In this document: piece after piece, positions 23,684 to 25,759 of the stretch | How positions within the stretch are numbered: position 1 is the stretch's first letter | Layout of the letters: every line of letters starts with the position of its first letter | Virus record (IMG/VR): IMGVR_UViG_3300033273_000465 | Span: 1 to 25,759 of that record | Direction: 5' to 3' (one strand) | Source of the DNA: a virus | Length of the DNA: 25,759 nt | The notes under the pieces: model-generated | Seen by the model: the letters and a program-made list of their open reading frames with translations, nothing else | Database searches by the model: none | Told to the model about the DNA's origin: nothing | Program-made: the position numbers and the translations under genes

Positions 23684-24912
23684 GAGAATGCCTTTGCTGC
23701 TGGGAAACCACCAAATGGTAAGTCAGCTCCCGTATTTGTTTTTGCTTTTCCTGTTGTACTAGAGTTTGCGGAATCTTTTGGTTGAAATCCAAATCTCAAT
23801 TTACATCCATCTAAACTTTTACTACAAGTATCTCCTCTCTGCCAGTAAACTCCAAAATCAGGTTTTACACTTTGTGAAGGTTTTACTGCTTTCCACATAA
23901 GAGTATAGTTGTAAGTTTCACTAGTTGATACATTGTCAGTAAAAGTTACATAATCGTTATATCTATCATCTGAATATGTAAAATATTCTGTACCATGTGA
24001 GTATGCATTGTACACTCTCACTGGTTTAAAGTTACTATTACTTACACTTATTGTTCCTGGACTTGCTGATGTTGCCGTAGCTTGCCAGTATAAGTTTTTT
24101 GTAACACTACTTGTTGTTCCGTTTGCATTAAATCGAGTTGTACTTACTTGTGTTTTGTAATACTCATCTATTGTAATACTTGCTGGAGTAGAAGATGGAG
24201 TTAATGCACTTACAATACTTTCATCAATAATATACTCATCGTCTACATTTGCATAAATGGTATATTCTGTTCCACCGTCATAGTTACTGTAAGAGATTTT
24301 TCTTTTGTTATCTACATTCCAAGTACACCCACTCTGTACTTTTTTATACTCTGGTAAATGGTCACTTGCGCCCTGATACATAAAAGGACATCTGTTCGCC
24401 ACAATAGAACGACCAGGTAGTTGTATTCCACTCAAATCAAAAGGTGAAGCAAGTTCTAAAGTAATTTGTACTTTATTTCTTGATTTAATTCTATCAACAT
24501 ACCATACTTGTCTAGGGTATTCTACTGGTGGACTTGCGTCTCCGCTTTCTCCATATAGATATTTCTTTAGAGTAAGTCTGCGAATAATTTTAAGTCCAAC
24601 TAAACTTTCATAATTAGTAGTACCAATCGCACCACTAAATGCTGTTGTTGCATTTGCAATTGCTAGTGTGGGCTTTGGTTGTGCTCCATCATTTTTTGTT
24701 TCAAACCCTTCTGCTTTAATTGGTATAGCAGTATAAGTTCTAACAGTTGCGTTATTACTATAGTCTCTCATTTGAACACTTGTCAAATCAGAGTCAAGTC
24801 CTGACATTACATACACATAATTATTTTTAGCATATTCAATTTCAAAAAGTTGTACTAGTTCTGATGCTGGGTCTAGCTTTTGTAAATCTTTTACTAATAT
24901 CTTTTCTGCCAT
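23680..24912 (-). CDS. gpL-like minor tail protein with four-Cys Fe-S site and large insertion
   Basis: A 410-aa protein (lambda gpL is 232). The N-terminal two-fifths has the gpL pattern: IEYAKNNYVYVMSG, YPRQVWYVDRIKSRNK, TLELASPFDLSG, ending NRCPFMYQG. Lambda gpL holds an iron-sulfur cluster via four Cys near its C-terminus. Here four Cys occur in the matching order, Cys175, Cys196, Cys363 and Cys370, with the last pair seven apart as in lambda (GDTCSKSLDGC). Between the second and third is a beta-rich insertion of about 167 residues with repeated Thr/Ser/Tyr strands. It sits between gpM-like and gpK-like genes, with overlaps of 1 and 4 bases. It acts at the tail tip. Confidence 0.92.
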   Translation of the reverse strand: MAEKILVKDLQKLDPASELVQLFEIEYAKNNYVYVMSGLDSDLTSVQMRDYSNNATVRTYTAIPIKAEGFETKNDGAQPKPTLAIANATTAFSGAIGTTNYESLVGLKIIRRLTLKKYLYGESGDASPPVEYPRQVWYVDRIKSRNKVQITLELASPFDLSGIQLPGRSIVANRCPFMYQGASDHLPEYKKVQSGCTWNVDNKRKISYSNYDGGTEYTIYANVDDEYIIDESIVSALTPSSTPASITIDEYYKTQVSTTRFNANGTTSSVTKNLYWQATATSASPGTISVSNSNFKPVRVYNAYSHGTEYFTYSDDRYNDYVTFTDNVSTSETYNYTLMWKAVKPSQSVKPDFGVYWQRGDTCSKSLDGCKLRFGFQPKDSANSSTTGKAKTNTGADLPFGGFPAAKAFS

Positions 24913-25289
24913 TATGCTTCGTAAACTCTCCTAAATGTTGCTTTTAAATCATAATAGTCATCATACTTCCAAGTCTGATTCCAACTTTCTACTACTACTT
25001 TTACTGTTTCTTCGTTTCCACTTTCGTTTGTATTTGCAAATGTATAATTAAATGCTGTTGCTCCGTTCTTTCCTGCAAAGAAGTCAACAATATCATCTAT
25101 TTCGTCTTTTGGTCGATTTACAAATGCCATTTCAAACTTTTGTTTTATATTATTTATACCGTTTGCTACTCTTTGTTCATAGCCGTCACCGAACTCTGCT
25201 CTAAATACTACAGTTTCATTACTTTGTGTAAATCCTCTATCTGGATTTACAACTCCAAGTGTTCCACCTACATCAAATCCTAGTGCCAT
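24912..25289 (-). CDS. gpM-like minor tail protein
   Basis: A 125-aa protein with the signature of Phage_min_tail (lambda gpM). It has VVFRAEFGDGYEQRVANGIN (about 27-46), FEMAFVNRPKDEIDDIVDFFAGKNGATAFNYTF (about 52-84), and a C-terminal strand ending ATFRRVYEA. It forms part of the tail tip that joins the tube to the central fibre. It starts 4 bases after the tape measure stop and shares one base with the gpL-like start. The length and order match the family. Confidence 0.9.
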   Translation of the reverse strand: MALGFDVGGTLGVVNPDRGFTQSNETVVFRAEFGDGYEQRVANGINNIKQKFEMAFVNRPKDEIDDIVDFFAGKNGATAFNYTFANTNESGNEETVKVVVESWNQTWKYDDYYDLKATFRRVYEA

Positions 25290-25293
25290 AATC

Positions 25294-25759
25294 TTATCCT
25301 GTTGGGTTTAGTATTCCGCCTGGTGCTTGCTCTTTTATGATTGTTGCCATTACAGAGGCGTTGATTGCTTCGGCAAGTTTTGCACCACCATCTGCTGTTA
25401 CATCAGCACTTGCTCCTGAGCCATCAATATTTACATTAATACTTGTGTTATTTGTAGACCCTGCACCTTTGCCTAAGTTTACTGGTATACTTCTATTATC
25501 TGGAAGAGGTACAACTGCTTCATTTTGTTTTCCTTCTCCAACTAAGTAGGTTGGCTGAGTTGCAATTCCACCACTTGCATATCTTGGAATTACACCACCA
25601 CTTGCTAATCCAATTGGCATTTTATTTCCAATAAGTCCACCTTTTGCAAAAGGTAAGAAAGAGAGTAATGGGCCAATACCTGGTATCATTGAGAGTAATG
25701 GTTTTAGAAGTCCTGATAAGCCTCCAGCACCCCCACCGAGTAATGTACCTAAGATTCCT
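25294..25759 (-). CDS. Tape measure protein, C-terminal end (cut by window edge)
   Basis: The frame is open to the window end, giving about 154 visible residues. The visible part has the form typical of tape measure C-termini: a Gly-rich hydrophobic LLGGGAGGLSG region and PFAKGGLIGNKMPIGLASGG. SGGIATQPTYLVGEG, EAVVPLPDNRSIPVNLGKG and a final helical segment follow. The tape measure sets tail length and enters the host envelope on infection. The gpM-like gene starts 4 bases after its stop. The bulk of the protein lies outside the window. Confidence 0.82.
   Translation of the reverse strand, partial: GILGTLLGGGAGGLSGLLKPLLSMIPGIGPLLSFLPFAKGGLIGNKMPIGLASGGVIPRYASGGIATQPTYLVGEGKQNEAVVPLPDNRSIPVNLGKGAGSTNNTSINVNIDGSGASADVTADGGAKLAEAINASVMATIIKEQAPGGILNPTG

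Overview
This window is a piece of a tailed bacteriophage (Caudoviricetes) genome, most likely a marine virus with a lambda-like, non-contractile siphovirus tail. The evidence is wall-to-wall genes, one-base TAATG and four-base ATGA overlaps between neighbours, AT-rich DNA, and a tail-tip gene order matching lambda M-L-K-I-J. The small fibre proteins, the YINDSGTLR-type repeats and the 'GNLTVNG' and 'Mtd-N-like' modules are of the kind I recall from uncultured marine phages and cyanophages. The host cannot be read from the sequence. No ribosomal, tRNA, CRISPR or insertion-sequence features are present.

Plus-strand block, 1-4544 (DNA metabolism and accessory genes): the C-terminal part of a FEN-type 5'-3' exonuclease; a class Ia ribonucleotide reductase pair (nrdA without an ATP-cone, then nrdB); a 65-aa protein; a GT8-like glycosyltransferase; and a GT29/sialyltransferase-like enzyme. 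This block supplies nucleotides and replication functions and ends in sugar-transfer genes.

Minus-strand block, 25759 down to 4530 (late virion genes): read in transcription order, it begins with the C-terminus of the tape measure protein. It continues with the tail-tip set: gpM-like, gpL-like (four Cys for an Fe-S cluster, with a large insertion), gpK-like (JAMM peptidase domain only), gpI-like (15-Gly tract) and an 1863-aa gpJ-like host-specificity protein with a collagen-like stretch. Next come three paralogous small MANR-family proteins and several small tail or fibre proteins. The only real intergenic gap (14900-14979) holds a perfect-consensus sigma70-type promoter reading into a fibre cassette. 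That cassette holds a 112-aa protein, a 125-aa protein, a 526-aa fibre, a 67-aa anchor domain, a 110-aa protein, a 916-aa repeat fibre, a 74-aa protein, an 845-aa Thr/Asn/Ser repeat protein and a 58-aa coiled-coil protein. The block ends with a 297-aa protein carrying capsule-glycosyltransferase-like motifs and a 312-aa protein of unknown function.

The two blocks converge and their last genes overlap by 15 bases. The most intriguing feature is at this junction. An 845-aa protein with about 60 N-x-S/T sequons sits next to two recognisable glycosyltransferases on the opposite strand and a polysaccharide-transferase-like pair on its own strand. This could be a virion-glycosylation or host-surface-modification island, which is inference only.
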